Assembly: GCA_902810075.1 (NCBI GenBank)
Contig: LR778135.1
Span: 2,728,001 to 2,792,000 of the forward strand
Direction of reading: 5' to 3'
Length of the DNA: 64,000 nt
Origin: Ruminococcaceae bacterium BL-6
GTDB taxonomy: Bacteria > Bacillota > Clostridia > Oscillospirales > Acutalibacteraceae
A program made the position numbers and the translations under genes. The notes below the pieces were generated by a model. That model made no database searches. It was not told the DNA's origin and saw only the letters and a list, made by a program, of their open reading frames with translations. Below, one piece after another: positions 16,478 to 25,472 of the stretch. Each line of letters starts with the position of its first letter. Position 1 is the first letter of the stretch.

Positions 16478-17838
16478 AAATACGGATAAAAGACATGCCA
16501 GGGCGGATTTCCGGGCTGTGGAAATCCCTGGTCAGGCGGGGCAAAGACCGGAAAATTTCCTTCGCCCTGAAAACGACCGCCGTCTACACCATGCTGTTCG
16601 GGGTCATTCTGGTCATCGTGACGGCTGCCGCCGCAGCCTCGTTCACATCCTATTCGATGCAGTCGGACAACCTGGAGCGCGCCGCCTCGTTCCTTTTGAG
16701 CCGGCTGGACGACCCGCGGGCGGGTCAGTTCGATTTTGAGAGCTTCGCGGAGATCAACAAGGTCTACATCGAGATCGCGAGCCGGGACGGCGTCATCGCA
16801 AGCTATGGACAGGCGCCCGGGGGCGGCGGCCGCTATCTGCAGGCCATACGCCGCCTCGACAAGCCGAACCTGAGAAACGTCATGGTCAAGGTGGTCAGTA
16901 CAGAGCGCCAGCAGTGGTCGTTCGGCGGAATCCCGCAGGCCGGGTTTGTCGCGGTCGTCCTTCTTCTGCTGGCGGCCGCGGCGGCGTTCGGCTCGCTGAA
17001 AACCAAGCAGATGCTGAAACCCGTCTACACCATGACGCAGACGGCGCGCTCCATCACCGCGAACGACCTGAGCGTACGCATCCATACGGAAAATTCAAAC
17101 GACGAGCTGCAGGAGCTGGCCGAAACCTTCAACGGGATGCTCGACCGGCTGGAGGAATCCTATGAGCAGCAGAACCGGTTCGTGTCGGATGCCTCTCACG
17201 AGCTGCGCACGCCGCTTTCGGTGATCTCGGGCTACGCAAACCTTCTGCGGCGGTGGGGCAGCGGGGACAAAAACGTCCTGAACGAATCCGTGGAAAAAAT
17301 CGTGGAGGAAACCGGCTATATGCAGCAGCTGGTGAACCGGCTGCTCTTCCTGGCCCGCGCGGATAAAAGGACACAGCGGGTCTGCCCGGAACGGTTCAGC
17401 CTGAGCGAGCTTCTGGACGAAATCGCGAAGGAGACCCGGATGATCGACAGCCGCCACACGCTTTCGGTGAAGGTCCAGAACGGGATTTTCCTGACGGCGG
17501 ACCGCGCCCTGCTCAAGCAGGCCGTCCGCGCCGTTCTGGACAACAGCATCAAATACACCCCCGAGGGGGGAACCATCGGGATCGTGTGCGCGGCGGAAAA
17601 CGGAACCGTCCATCTGACCGTGAAGGACACGGGGATCGGGATTCCCGAAAAGGACCTGCCGCACATTTTCGACCGCTTTTACAAGGCGGATGAAGCGAGG
17701 ACCAGAAGCGCGGGCGGCTGCGGGCTGGGGCTTTCCATCGTCCGCTGGATCGTGGAGCGCCACGGCGGAAGGATCGAGGTTTCGAGCACGCCCGGCAGCG
17801 GAACGTCCTTTCATATTTTTCTGCCGCAGAACGAATGA
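16474..17838 (+). CDS. Sensor histidine kinase, partner of the preceding regulator
   Basis: 454 residues. One membrane helix at about 35-56, an extracellular sensing segment of about 100 residues, a second helix at about 155-175, then HAMP (about 176-230), HisKA with H242 in SDASHELRTPLS, and HATPase_c with DNSIKYTPEGG, DTGIGIP and GLGLSIV. It would sense an extracytoplasmic cue and phosphorylate the regulator. The ATG at 16474 overlaps the regulator stop; longer frames upstream read through the regulator gene in another frame. The signal is unknown, but the shared operator at the export operon suggests envelope stress or a toxic compound. Confidence 0.93.
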   Translation: MKIRIKDMPGRISGLWKSLVRRGKDRKISFALKTTAVYTMLFGVILVIVTAAAAASFTSYSMQSDNLERAASFLLSRLDDPRAGQFDFESFAEINKVYIEIASRDGVIASYGQAPGGGGRYLQAIRRLDKPNLRNVMVKVVSTERQQWSFGGIPQAGFVAVVLLLLAAAAAFGSLKTKQMLKPVYTMTQTARSITANDLSVRIHTENSNDELQELAETFNGMLDRLEESYEQQNRFVSDASHELRTPLSVISGYANLLRRWGSGDKNVLNESVEKIVEETGYMQQLVNRLLFLARADKRTQRVCPERFSLSELLDEIAKETRMIDSRHTLSVKVQNGIFLTADRALLKQAVRAVLDNSIKYTPEGGTIGIVCAAENGTVHLTVKDTGIGIPEKDLPHIFDRFYKADEARTRSAGGCGLGLSIVRWIVERHGGRIEVSSTPGSGTSFHIFLPQNE

Positions 17839-17886
17839 TCCCGCCGCCGCAAAGCCCGCTGAAAAAACTGAACTCAACTTCACTCC

Positions 17887-17920
17887 GGGCGGGGCGATTT
17901 TCTCAATCGCCCCGCCCTTT
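17887..17920 (+). terminator. Terminator after the histidine kinase
   Basis: A perfect 13-bp stem, gggcggggcgatt (17887-17899) with aatcgccccgccc (17905-17917), then ttt and a further T run at about 17928. It separates the two-component transcript from the export operon. Confidence 0.7.
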
Positions 17921-17944
17921 CCGCGCCTTTTTATGGGAAATGGT

Positions 17945-18000
17945 TTTTCATGGAATTCTCATTTTGCTTTTATTTTTCCATCATATTCCTCTGTTATGAT
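17945..18000 (+). promoter_or_regulatory. Promoter of the export operon with the same 11-bp repeat array
   Basis: TCAT at 17948, 17959 and 17981 and TTAT at 17970 give four repeats 11 bases apart. The -10 TATGAT (17995-18000) starts 14 bases after the last repeat. Number, spacing, degenerate third repeat and -10 distance all match the array at 15713-15768, so the same regulator very likely binds both. Confidence 0.7.
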
Positions 18001-18086
18001 AACATCATTCTGGTTCGGCCGCAGAGAAGCACGGAAAAACACTCCGGCGCCGCGCGGCGGATTCATCTTCCCCGGGGAGGGTCGTC

Positions 18087-19913
18087 ATGGAAAATCAGCC
18101 AAACAAATGGAAAGCATTCGTCGGTTCCCACAAAAGGGCCGTCTTTCTGACGGTGGGGATCGTTGCGGTGGCAGGGGCCGCCGCGGCCTTTTTCCTGCTG
18201 AAGGGCAAAGGCGCGCCGCAGGATGCCGCGAGCTACAGGGAATACACCGCCGCCAAAGAGGACGTGACGGTCGGGGTCAGCGAATCGGGGACCGTATCGC
18301 TGACGAACAAGAGCATCTCGTTCCCGGTGGACAGCAAAATATCCTCCATTCTGGTCAAGGCGGGAACCAACGTGAAAAAAGGGGACCCTCTGATTCAGCT
18401 GGATGTGGACAGCGTCCGGAACGGGAGCTCGGAAACCAGGCAGAAGCTGGAATCCGCCAAGCTGTCGCTCCAGCAGGCGCTGAACGACCAGAAGGCCAAG
18501 CTGGAAACCGCCAGGATCACCTACGAGGCGAGCCGCTCCCTCGCGGAATCGGCCCCCGCCACGCGGCAGCTGACGGAGCAGCAACTTCAGAACGAGATCA
18601 GTTCGGCGCAGGCAGCCCTGACAAAGGACCAGAAGCAGCTCTCGGACTATCAGGCCCTTCTGAAAAGCTATCCTTCAGACTATGAAAAGCTTCAGGATAT
18701 GGAAAAATGGATGAACGACGCGCAGAGCTCCAAGACCAGCTATGAAAATCAGCTGGAGCAGTTCAACACGAACAACAAATCGGTGATCGACCGCTACAAT
18801 TCGCTGGAAGACGCCGTGAACGACGCGGAAACGGAGTGGGTCAAAGCGAAATACACCTACGAAAGCGACGCCGACATCGCGGATCTGTGGGACGCCTATA
18901 ACGAAGCGAAGGACGTCGCGGACAGCTATTACGAAAACACTGCCGGCACCGTCCTGACCCGCCAGAAGGATCTGGAAAACAAAGTCGCGCAGTACACGGC
19001 GGAGTACAACAACTATACGACGGCCTACAACAACTTCAAGGAAACGTTCAGCGACCGATATCAGTCCGGCGATTCCAAGCTCTCCTCCGACACGCTCAGC
19101 GACAAGGTCAGCGAGCTGGAAGCGACCGTCAAAACGGACCAGTTCAACCTGCAGAAAGCCCAGAAAACCGCCGAAATCTCTTCAGTGGACGCAAAGACAA
19201 AGGAAAAGACGGACCTGAGCGAGGCGGAAAATGCACAGGACACTTACGACCTGACCGTGACCCAGCTTCACCAGGCGGTGGATACCCAGCAGGAAACCTA
19301 TGACACGCTGCAGACCGAGCTCGACAACATCAACAGCGCCATGAACGGAAGCGGCGTGCTCGTAAGCCCCTGCGACGGCGTCGTCGCGACGGTCTCTTCC
19401 TCGGATGGAGCGAGCGTCAAGGCCGACACGGAAATGATGGCGGTCTCGGAGACCGGGTCGGTCTCGCTCGCCGTTTCCGTCTCGGAGGATGACATCACAA
19501 ACGTCAGCATCGGGCAGGAGGCTTCGGTCACGCTTTCGTCCTATGACGACGAGACGTTCGACGCGCTGGTGGAAAGCATTACGGCGGAACCGGCCCGCAG
19601 CGGCTCATCCTCAGTCAGCTACACGGTCACGGTGCGGCTGACCGCCGCGAACACGGGAACCGAAAAGATCTACACAGGCATGAGCGGAGAGGCCACGCTG
19701 ATCCAGAAGCGTGAGAAAGACGCCCTCTCGATTCCAAACCGGGCGGTCTCCTTCCAGAACGGCGTTTCCACGGTGCTCGTGAAAACTTCCAGCGGCGGAC
19801 AGGAGAAGCGCACGATTGTAACCGGGTTTTCCAACGGGACAAACGTGGCCGTGACAAGCGGCCTGCAGGAAGGAGACACCGTTCTGGCAGAGAGCGGGGT
19901 GACCGCCAAATGA
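18087..19913 (+). CDS. HlyD/MacA-like membrane fusion (adaptor) protein of an ABC exporter
   Basis: 608 residues. A cytoplasmic N-terminus and single membrane helix (about 19-38) are followed by a first biotinyl/lipoyl half (VDSKISSILVKAGTNVKKGDPLIQLD), a very long coiled-coil hairpin (about 105-430, full of Lys, Glu, Gln, Ser), the second lipoyl half (VLVSPCDGVVATVSSSDGASVKADTEM), a beta-barrel, and a C-terminal membrane-proximal domain. MacA/YknX proteins connect a MacB-type exporter to substrates outside the membrane. At 608 residues it is longer than usual (about 370-400) because of the coiled coil. First gene of a five-gene operon; the permease overlaps it by ATGA. Confidence 0.9.
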   Translation: MENQPNKWKAFVGSHKRAVFLTVGIVAVAGAAAAFFLLKGKGAPQDAASYREYTAAKEDVTVGVSESGTVSLTNKSISFPVDSKISSILVKAGTNVKKGDPLIQLDVDSVRNGSSETRQKLESAKLSLQQALNDQKAKLETARITYEASRSLAESAPATRQLTEQQLQNEISSAQAALTKDQKQLSDYQALLKSYPSDYEKLQDMEKWMNDAQSSKTSYENQLEQFNTNNKSVIDRYNSLEDAVNDAETEWVKAKYTYESDADIADLWDAYNEAKDVADSYYENTAGTVLTRQKDLENKVAQYTAEYNNYTTAYNNFKETFSDRYQSGDSKLSSDTLSDKVSELEATVKTDQFNLQKAQKTAEISSVDAKTKEKTDLSEAENAQDTYDLTVTQLHQAVDTQQETYDTLQTELDNINSAMNGSGVLVSPCDGVVATVSSSDGASVKADTEMMAVSETGSVSLAVSVSEDDITNVSIGQEASVTLSSYDDETFDALVESITAEPARSGSSSVSYTVTVRLTAANTGTEKIYTGMSGEATLIQKREKDALSIPNRAVSFQNGVSTVLVKTSSGGQEKRTIVTGFSNGTNVAVTSGLQEGDTVLAESGVTAK

Positions 19914-21295
19914 CCGATGAAAAAGCAGGAGGCCGCATGCACCTGGGCGAGATCCTTCACCTTGTCTGGATCAACATGATGGAAAGCAAGTTCAAGGTCG
20001 TTCTGACATCACTCGGCATCATCGTCGGCTCGGCCACCATCATTCTGGTGATCGCCATCGGCCACGGCGGCGAAGTCAACGTGCAGAAGCAGTTCAAAAA
20101 CCTGAACGCCGGCTCGATCCAGGTCTCCGTCAGCACGCAGGCGCAGATGCGCGACCAGATGATGCAGGGTGGCATGGGCGGTATGGGCGGCATGCCGGGC
20201 GGAAACGCGGCGCCGGGGGGCGGCGGCACGCGCGGAGGAAACGCGGCGCCCGGCGGAGGGGGATTTCCCGGAGGAGGAGCCGGCGGTGGCTTTCCCGGCG
20301 GTGGAGGGGCCGCCGCCCGGCAGAAAGTGACCCTTTCCACCGACGATGTCGAGAACATCGCGTCTTATGTCCCCGGCCTTTCCGAGGTTTCGATCTCCGC
20401 CTCCGGCACCGCTTCGGTGGAAGGCGGGGACCTGACGGAGGAAGCTGACTATCCCGTCGTGGGGGTCCTCTCCGATTACATGGACATCTGCAATCTGGAG
20501 CTGCTTCAGGGCGACTTCATTTCGGAGGATGACCAGACGGGAAAGACCAAAACGGCCGTGATCGGCTACAGCCTTGCCCAGGAAATTTTCGGCAGCGCGT
20601 ATTCGGCTTATGGGGAAACCCTTTCCATCGAAGGGAAAACCTACGAGATCGTCGGCGTGCTCGCCTCCATGGGGAGCGTCTCTTCCGGCACAAGCCCGGA
20701 TGATTCGCTGTTTATCCCCTATTCCACATCCCTGAAATATGTATTCGGCAACGAGGTGGACCCGCAGATCACCGCGGTCGCGGAGGATGTGGATGAAGTT
20801 CCGACCGCGATCGAAAACATTCAGGCCGTCCTGCAGGAAGACCACGCGAACGCCAGCTTCACCGTCGCGGATGCCGGCAGCAGCATGGAGGCGGCCACGG
20901 CCTCTGCCAGCACGCTTTCCATGCTGCTGATGGCGGTGGCGTGCATCGTCTTTGTGGTCGGCGGGATCGGCATCATGAACGTGCTGTTCGTTTCCGTCAG
21001 GGAGCGCACGCAGGAGATCGGGATCCTGAAGGCGCTGGGCTGCTCCCGGCGCGAGATTTTGCTGGAATTCCTGTGGGAAGCGAATTTCATCAGCGTCTTC
21101 GGCGGGCTGGTCGGCGTCGGAATCGGCTTTGTGCTCGTGCCGGCCCTGCGCCTGACCGGCATGACGGTGGAGCCGCTTGCGGTGAGCGGCGTTTATGCCA
21201 TGCTGTTCGCCGTTGTGACCGGCACGCTGTTCGGTTTTTATCCGGCCTGGAAGGCCGCGATGCTGATGCCGATCGAGGCATTGTCACAGGAATAA
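19910..21295 (+). CDS. MacB/FtsX-type ABC transporter permease with a glycine-rich extracellular insert
   Basis: 461 residues: a first membrane helix (about 32-52), a large extracellular MacB_PCD-like domain, then three C-terminal helices with the conserved FtsX wording (VVGGIGIMNVLFVSVRERTQ split at about 345-365, EIGILKALGCSRREIL). An unusual block at about 87-136 is nearly all Gly, Pro, Ala and Asn with repeats GGNAAPGGGG and FPGGG. Such an insert is not part of the usual fold and would sit outside the cell just after helix 1. Start 19910 overlaps the adaptor stop; an ATG at 19937 with AGGAGG four bases before it is a real alternative (452 residues). Confidence 0.9.
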   Translation: MTDEKAGGRMHLGEILHLVWINMMESKFKVVLTSLGIIVGSATIILVIAIGHGGEVNVQKQFKNLNAGSIQVSVSTQAQMRDQMMQGGMGGMGGMPGGNAAPGGGGTRGGNAAPGGGGFPGGGAGGGFPGGGGAAARQKVTLSTDDVENIASYVPGLSEVSISASGTASVEGGDLTEEADYPVVGVLSDYMDICNLELLQGDFISEDDQTGKTKTAVIGYSLAQEIFGSAYSAYGETLSIEGKTYEIVGVLASMGSVSSGTSPDDSLFIPYSTSLKYVFGNEVDPQITAVAEDVDEVPTAIENIQAVLQEDHANASFTVADAGSSMEAATASASTLSMLLMAVACIVFVVGGIGIMNVLFVSVRERTQEIGILKALGCSRREILLEFLWEANFISVFGGLVGVGIGFVLVPALRLTGMTVEPLAVSGVYAMLFAVVTGTLFGFYPAWKAAMLMPIEALSQE

Positions 21296-21311
21296 AGGGA
21301 GGCAGATTTTG

Positions 21312-22043
21312 ATGAAAACAAGAATCAGGTTATTATGCTGCGCGATGACCCTGCTGATCGCAACGGCGGCCGCGGCCTGCGCCGACGGGCAGACCTCATC
21401 CGGCGGAAATGCAAGCTCAGGCAGCGATGCTCAGGGAAACAGGGATTCGCAGACCAGCTATATCGGCAAGGTCACTTCCGTCACCGGAAATCAGGTGGAG
21501 CTGGCGCTCGGCACGGTAAATGGAAAGAAAAGCGGAGAAACGTCTTCCGGAGCGGACGGCTTTAAAGGGGAGCCGCCGGAGTCCGGCGCCGGCGGCGGAT
21601 TTCCGGATGGCTCCCGCCCCGCACGGGAAGGCGGGTGGAACCGCGGCGGAGCCGCCTCCGGCGTCTCGTCCGCGCGGTCCGGGGGCGGCCGGCAGGCCTT
21701 TTCCGCCTCTTCGTTTACCCTGACGGGTGAAACAAAAACGATCCTGGTTCCGGTGGGCCTCACCCTTTCCGGCTCCGGCATGGGGGGCGGCGCACAGGCA
21801 AGCCCCGCCGCTTCCGGCGCCCCCGGCGGGAACGCCCCGGGCGGGAGCACAGCCGCGAGGGGACAGTCCGCCTCTGGCGCACAGAAGAGCAAGACCTCGT
21901 CTTCCGCGCGTACGGGCACGGCACAGACGCAGCGGAAGAGCGATTTTTCCAGCATCACCAAGGGCATGATCCTGGAAGTGACCGAAGAAGCCCGGAAGGA
22001 CGGCTCCAGCCAGATCGTAAAAGTCGCCGTCCTGTCGAAATAG
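21312..22043 (+). CDS. Small secreted or lipid-anchored Gly/Ser/Ala-rich protein of the export operon
   Basis: 243 residues. A signal peptide (MKTRIRLLCCAMTLLIATAAAAC) has a possible lipobox ending at C23. The mature part is low in hydrophobics and rich in Gly, Ser, Ala and Gln, with GGGFPDGSRP, GGNAPGGS and similar blocks that echo the glycine-rich insert of the permease encoded just before it. Two short conserved-looking segments frame the low-complexity region: SYIGKVTSVTGNQVELALG (about 45-63) and KGMILEVTEEA (near the C-terminus), possibly one small beta domain split by the insert. I do not recognise a family. Between permease and ATPase genes, it is probably a functional partner of the exporter. 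ATG at 21312 has gggagg upstream; the adjacent TTG is an alternative. Confidence 0.75.
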   Translation: MKTRIRLLCCAMTLLIATAAAACADGQTSSGGNASSGSDAQGNRDSQTSYIGKVTSVTGNQVELALGTVNGKKSGETSSGADGFKGEPPESGAGGGFPDGSRPAREGGWNRGGAASGVSSARSGGGRQAFSASSFTLTGETKTILVPVGLTLSGSGMGGGAQASPAASGAPGGNAPGGSTAARGQSASGAQKSKTSSSARTGTAQTQRKSDFSSITKGMILEVTEEARKDGSSQIVKVAVLSK

Positions 22044-22069
22044 GCCGCGCAGAAAGCGGGGATATCCAT

Positions 22070-22765
<696 letters not shown>

Positions 22766-22782
22766 CAAAGGAGGAAACCACA

Positions 22783-23412
22783 ATGAAGAAAATCGGATCG
22801 AAATGGAAATGGATGCCCGTTCTGCTGGCCGTAGTGGCGCTGCTTTCCTCTGTTCCGGCAACGGCGCTGACGGAAACGGCCTCGGCCTCTCACACGCTGC
22901 CGCGGGCGACGATCCCCGAACACACCAGCTACGTCAGCGACATCTATGCGGGCGTCGTCCACCTGAAAGCGGATGACGAAGCCATCGCCGTCGCTTCCGT
23001 CGACGGGCAGAACCGCGTCGTCGTCACGGCCGTGGGCAAGGGCAGCACCACGGTGAGCTACTGGTATCAGAACAGCGTCGGGGCCGACTGGGTCAGCGCC
23101 TCCCTGCCGGTCACGGTCTCCGGGGAATCGCAGTCCGGCGCGAGCGTCAGCGCCGCTTCCATCGGCATCACCTTTACGCAGGGAACCGCCGTGCACATGA
23201 CGCCCGGAGCGAGCAGCACCGTTTCCGGAATCAAAAAAAGCGGGTCCCCCATCCGGGCGGATCAGCTTCTGTGGGTGTCCTCTTCCGACTCCGTCGTCAA
23301 GGTGAACAGCAGAACCGGAGAAATGACGGGCGTCGGAAAAGGCACCGCGACCGTGTTCGCCGTGGACCCCACGGATCAGCTCTGCGCCGGGGTGACGGTC
23401 ACCGTCGCCTAA
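22783..23412 (+). CDS. Secreted protein with bacterial Ig-like (Big2) domains
   Basis: 209 residues. Signal peptide with a hydrophobic core (MPVLLAVVALLSSVPATA), then two Big2-like beta repeats: about 60-110 (IAVASVDGQNRVVVTAVGKG STTVSYWY) and about 150-205 (LLWVSSSDSVVKVNSRTGEM, TGVGKGTATVFAVD). Big2 domains are stalk or adhesion modules on the cell surface. No sortase motif or membrane anchor is seen, so it is probably released or held by other means. The ATG at 22783 has a strong aaaggagg; an ATG at 22762 overlapping the ATPase stop lacks one. Last gene of the operon; its presence suggests the exporter works on the envelope or its surface proteins. Confidence 0.82.
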   Translation: MKKIGSKWKWMPVLLAVVALLSSVPATALTETASASHTLPRATIPEHTSYVSDIYAGVVHLKADDEAIAVASVDGQNRVVVTAVGKGSTTVSYWYQNSVGADWVSASLPVTVSGESQSGASVSAASIGITFTQGTAVHMTPGASSTVSGIKKSGSPIRADQLLWVSSSDSVVKVNSRTGEMTGVGKGTATVFAVDPTDQLCAGVTVTVA

Positions 23413-23466
23413 CTGAGATTTCCAAAGAAAAAGATCCCTTTAGTAAAACAGTATTTAAGTGAAGTG

Positions 23467-23495
23467 TGGCGCAGCATAAAAGCTACGCCATTTCT
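23467..23495 (+). terminator. Possible terminator of the export operon
   Basis: tggcg-c-agc (23467-23475) pairs with gct-a-cgcca (23482-23490), followed by tttctcc. The stem is interrupted by one mismatch and the T run is short. Confidence 0.4.
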
Positions 23496-23616
23496 CCATT
23501 TTCCGGTGTGTTTAGTTCGGGGAGAATCCCTAATAGCATTTGCAATTTCCTTTGTATTACCTGATTTTGAATCATAACGCACTTCAATATTCGTAAAGCG
23601 CCCCCTTTTCAGCTAT

Positions 23617-23985
23617 TTATTTCACGATCAATGGTGTAAACCTACCAATAATCGACTTTATGACAATGCAGCCAGCAACTACAAAAAGCGCAATTTTGGG
23701 GTCATAAAGGATGGGGATTTTCCATTTGAATATTTGTGCTGCTGTTGTAAGTAATGCGATTGTCCCAAAGAGGTACCCCATAATGGTGAGCGGGTGAGCA
23801 GGTGCATTGCTGATAAATTTGCCGATCGTTGGCATAATCATGCACATTGCAAATCCGATTGCGCCCAAAGTAATAACAGCCGATCTCGGCCCATTGATGA
23901 ATAATATTTGCTTGCCAGATAGTCCTGCATAAACAATCAGGCCGGTTATAAACCACTCTGCTGCCAATATTCCAATTCCTTTCAT
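23617..23985 (-). CDS. Small four-helix membrane protein of unknown function
   Basis: 122 residues, nearly all hydrophobic, with four predicted membrane helices (about 5-22, 33-55, 65-85, 97-117). I do not recognise the family. It overlaps the TetR gene by four bases (ATGA) and shares its autoregulated promoter, so it is probably the gene the TetR protein controls; a role in export or resistance is a guess. Base composition (about 40% GC) is well below that of flanking core genes, pointing to transfer together with the TetR gene. Confidence 0.7.
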   Translation of the reverse strand: MKGIGILAAEWFITGLIVYAGLSGKQILFINGPRSAVITLGAIGFAMCMIMPTIGKFISNAPAHPLTIMGYLFGTIALLTTAAQIFKWKIPILYDPKIALFVVAGCIVIKSIIGRFTPLIVK

Positions 23986-24617
23986 TGTTTATCGCTCCTT
24001 AAATAGATTTTATTGAATATCGTAATATGCTTTTCTAAAAAAGATAAAGCTTCTTCCTGTTTTTCGGGCTGATTGTCGTATTTTGATAACAGCAAATACA
24101 AAGGCGAGTAAAACTGCAAGGCCATTACCATTGGGTCAGCATCAACATAAACCCCATCATTTATTAAATTAGTGAACACGCCTGATATATAATCTAAACC
24201 CTTGTCTATGATCAATTCCCTAAAAAACTTGCCTGCCTCCGAAGTTCTATACTGTTCCATTGTCAACATTCTACGCAGTTGCGAACCATACTCTGTTTTG
24301 AGATAGAACTGAAACATGGTAACGCTGATACGGAATAGTTCCTCTCTTACATCATTTTCTCCTGAGAGAATATTGGCCATGCTTTCAGGAGGAATAAAAG
24401 TAGAAACTTCCTCTTGATAACGGCGTTCAATGTCTTTGAGAATTGAGTCGAAAATGTCTTGTTTTCCGCTATAATGCTTGTAAAGGGCGCTCTCCCGTAT
24501 TCCGATTTCTTTTGCTATGTCACGGATACCAACCCCATCATAACCTCTTTCAGAAAACAATTTTAGTGCAGTTGTCAAAATAACTTCCTTTGTATCCCGT
24601 GTTCCGTTTTTTGGCAT
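23982..24617 (-). CDS. TetR/AcrR family transcriptional repressor
   Basis: 211 residues. The N-terminal HTH (KEVILTTALKLFSERG, VGIRDIAKEIGIRESALYKH) is typical of the family, with a helical ligand-binding C-terminus. I chose the ATG at 24617, which has ggagg five bases upstream; the longer ATG at 24632 does not. It lies directly behind a near-perfect promoter filled with palindromic operators, so autorepression is very likely. Together with the downstream membrane protein it makes a two-gene regulated unit, AT-rich relative to the neighbourhood. Confidence 0.9.
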   Translation of the reverse strand: MPKNGTRDTKEVILTTALKLFSERGYDGVGIRDIAKEIGIRESALYKHYSGKQDIFDSILKDIERRYQEEVSTFIPPESMANILSGENDVREELFRISVTMFQFYLKTEYGSQLRRMLTMEQYRTSEAGKFFRELIIDKGLDYISGVFTNLINDGVYVDADPMVMALQFYSPLYLLLSKYDNQPEKQEEALSFLEKHITIFNKIYLRSDKQ

Positions 24618-24640
24618 AATAACCTCCATCAATAATAACG

Positions 24641-24689
24641 GTGATCAGTTGTTCACTCTTATTATAGTGAGCAACTGATCACTTGTCAA
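24641..24689 (-). promoter_or_regulatory. Perfect sigma-A promoter with two TetR-type operators
   Basis: Minus strand: -35 TTGACA (24689-24684), 17-base spacer, -10 TATAAT (24666-24661), a consensus promoter. Two 16-bp palindromes of the form GTGAnCAnnTGnTCAC lie at 24667-24682 (filling the spacer) and 24641-24656 (just after the start point); together they form a 17-bp inverted repeat with one mismatch. Binding would block RNA polymerase directly. Confidence 0.85.
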
Positions 24690-24836
24690 GAAAGGAACTA
24701 ATTTATATTCTCACGCTGTTATTTATGATCATTTTGAGCCTTTCCGCTCCCCAAGCCCGGCTAGCTCCCATAAAAGCGCCCTCTAAATCCGCAGGTCTGA
24801 AAGAGCAGCGCTACTTATTAATAAATTTTTTTGAGT

Positions 24837-25472
24837 TTATTTTAACCGATTCTTTTTATAAATTTTTATCGATATTAAGTATGATAAAAATAATAATAAA
24901 AATAAGATAAAAAACACAAAAATAATAAAATAGCTATGATCGAATATACTGACATCTATTTTCATTTTAAACATTCCGAATAATGTTGAAATTATTGTTG
25001 GTATTAAAATAAAAGCATATAATACGGTATGACTTGTTTCAATACCAAATTTATAAATAACTGGAATCATTAAAGAATGATATATAATTGTGAATAAAGT
25101 TGACACTACTATTGCCATTGCGAGATTCCCACTATTCGTTACTTCAAATAATCTCAAAAGGAAAAAGGCTAATACAACAATAAATAAAGAAATGATTAAG
25201 GAAATCAGGCAAAGAATATATTTACTTGCTACTATTTTTTTTGGTGGCAATGGTAAAGCGACAGCATACTCCTCCCATTTTGAAATTTGATCATATCCGA
25301 AAGAAGATGATACTAAAATGGATAGCAAAAAAGGAACCATTAAGCTAATTATAATAAGTGCATATTGTGGATTTTGAGAAAGGGGGAGAATCACTACAAG
25401 AATAATCAACAATTGAATTGGCTTAAATTTTCGTTTCATGACAATTAAATCCTTTTTTATAAGACCACTCAT
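24837..25472 (-). CDS. ABC-2 type transporter permease
   Basis: 211 residues with about six membrane helices. It begins MSGLIKKDLIVMKRKFKP, the usual cytoplasmic entry of ABC-2 permeases, followed by alternating hydrophobic blocks. It overlaps the ATPase gene by four bases. GC is about 30%, far below flanking genes. It probably forms a two-gene exporter for a peptide or drug, similar to immunity-type transporters. No terminator is obvious behind it. Confidence 0.85.
   Translation of the reverse strand: MSGLIKKDLIVMKRKFKPIQLLIILVVILPLSQNPQYALIIISLMVPFLLSILVSSSFGYDQISKWEEYAVALPLPPKKIVASKYILCLISLIISLFIVVLAFFLLRLFEVTNSGNLAMAIVVSTLFTIIYHSLMIPVIYKFGIETSHTVLYAFILIPTIISTLFGMFKMKIDVSIFDHSYFIIFVFFILFLLLFLSYLISIKIYKKNRLK

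Noticed and set aside
24683..24910. Short plus-strand frame beginning MSRKELIYILTLLFM
   Set aside because: Could be the remnant of a transporter N-terminus but has no ribosome binding site and runs across the 3' end of the ABC permease; only noted as possible debris.
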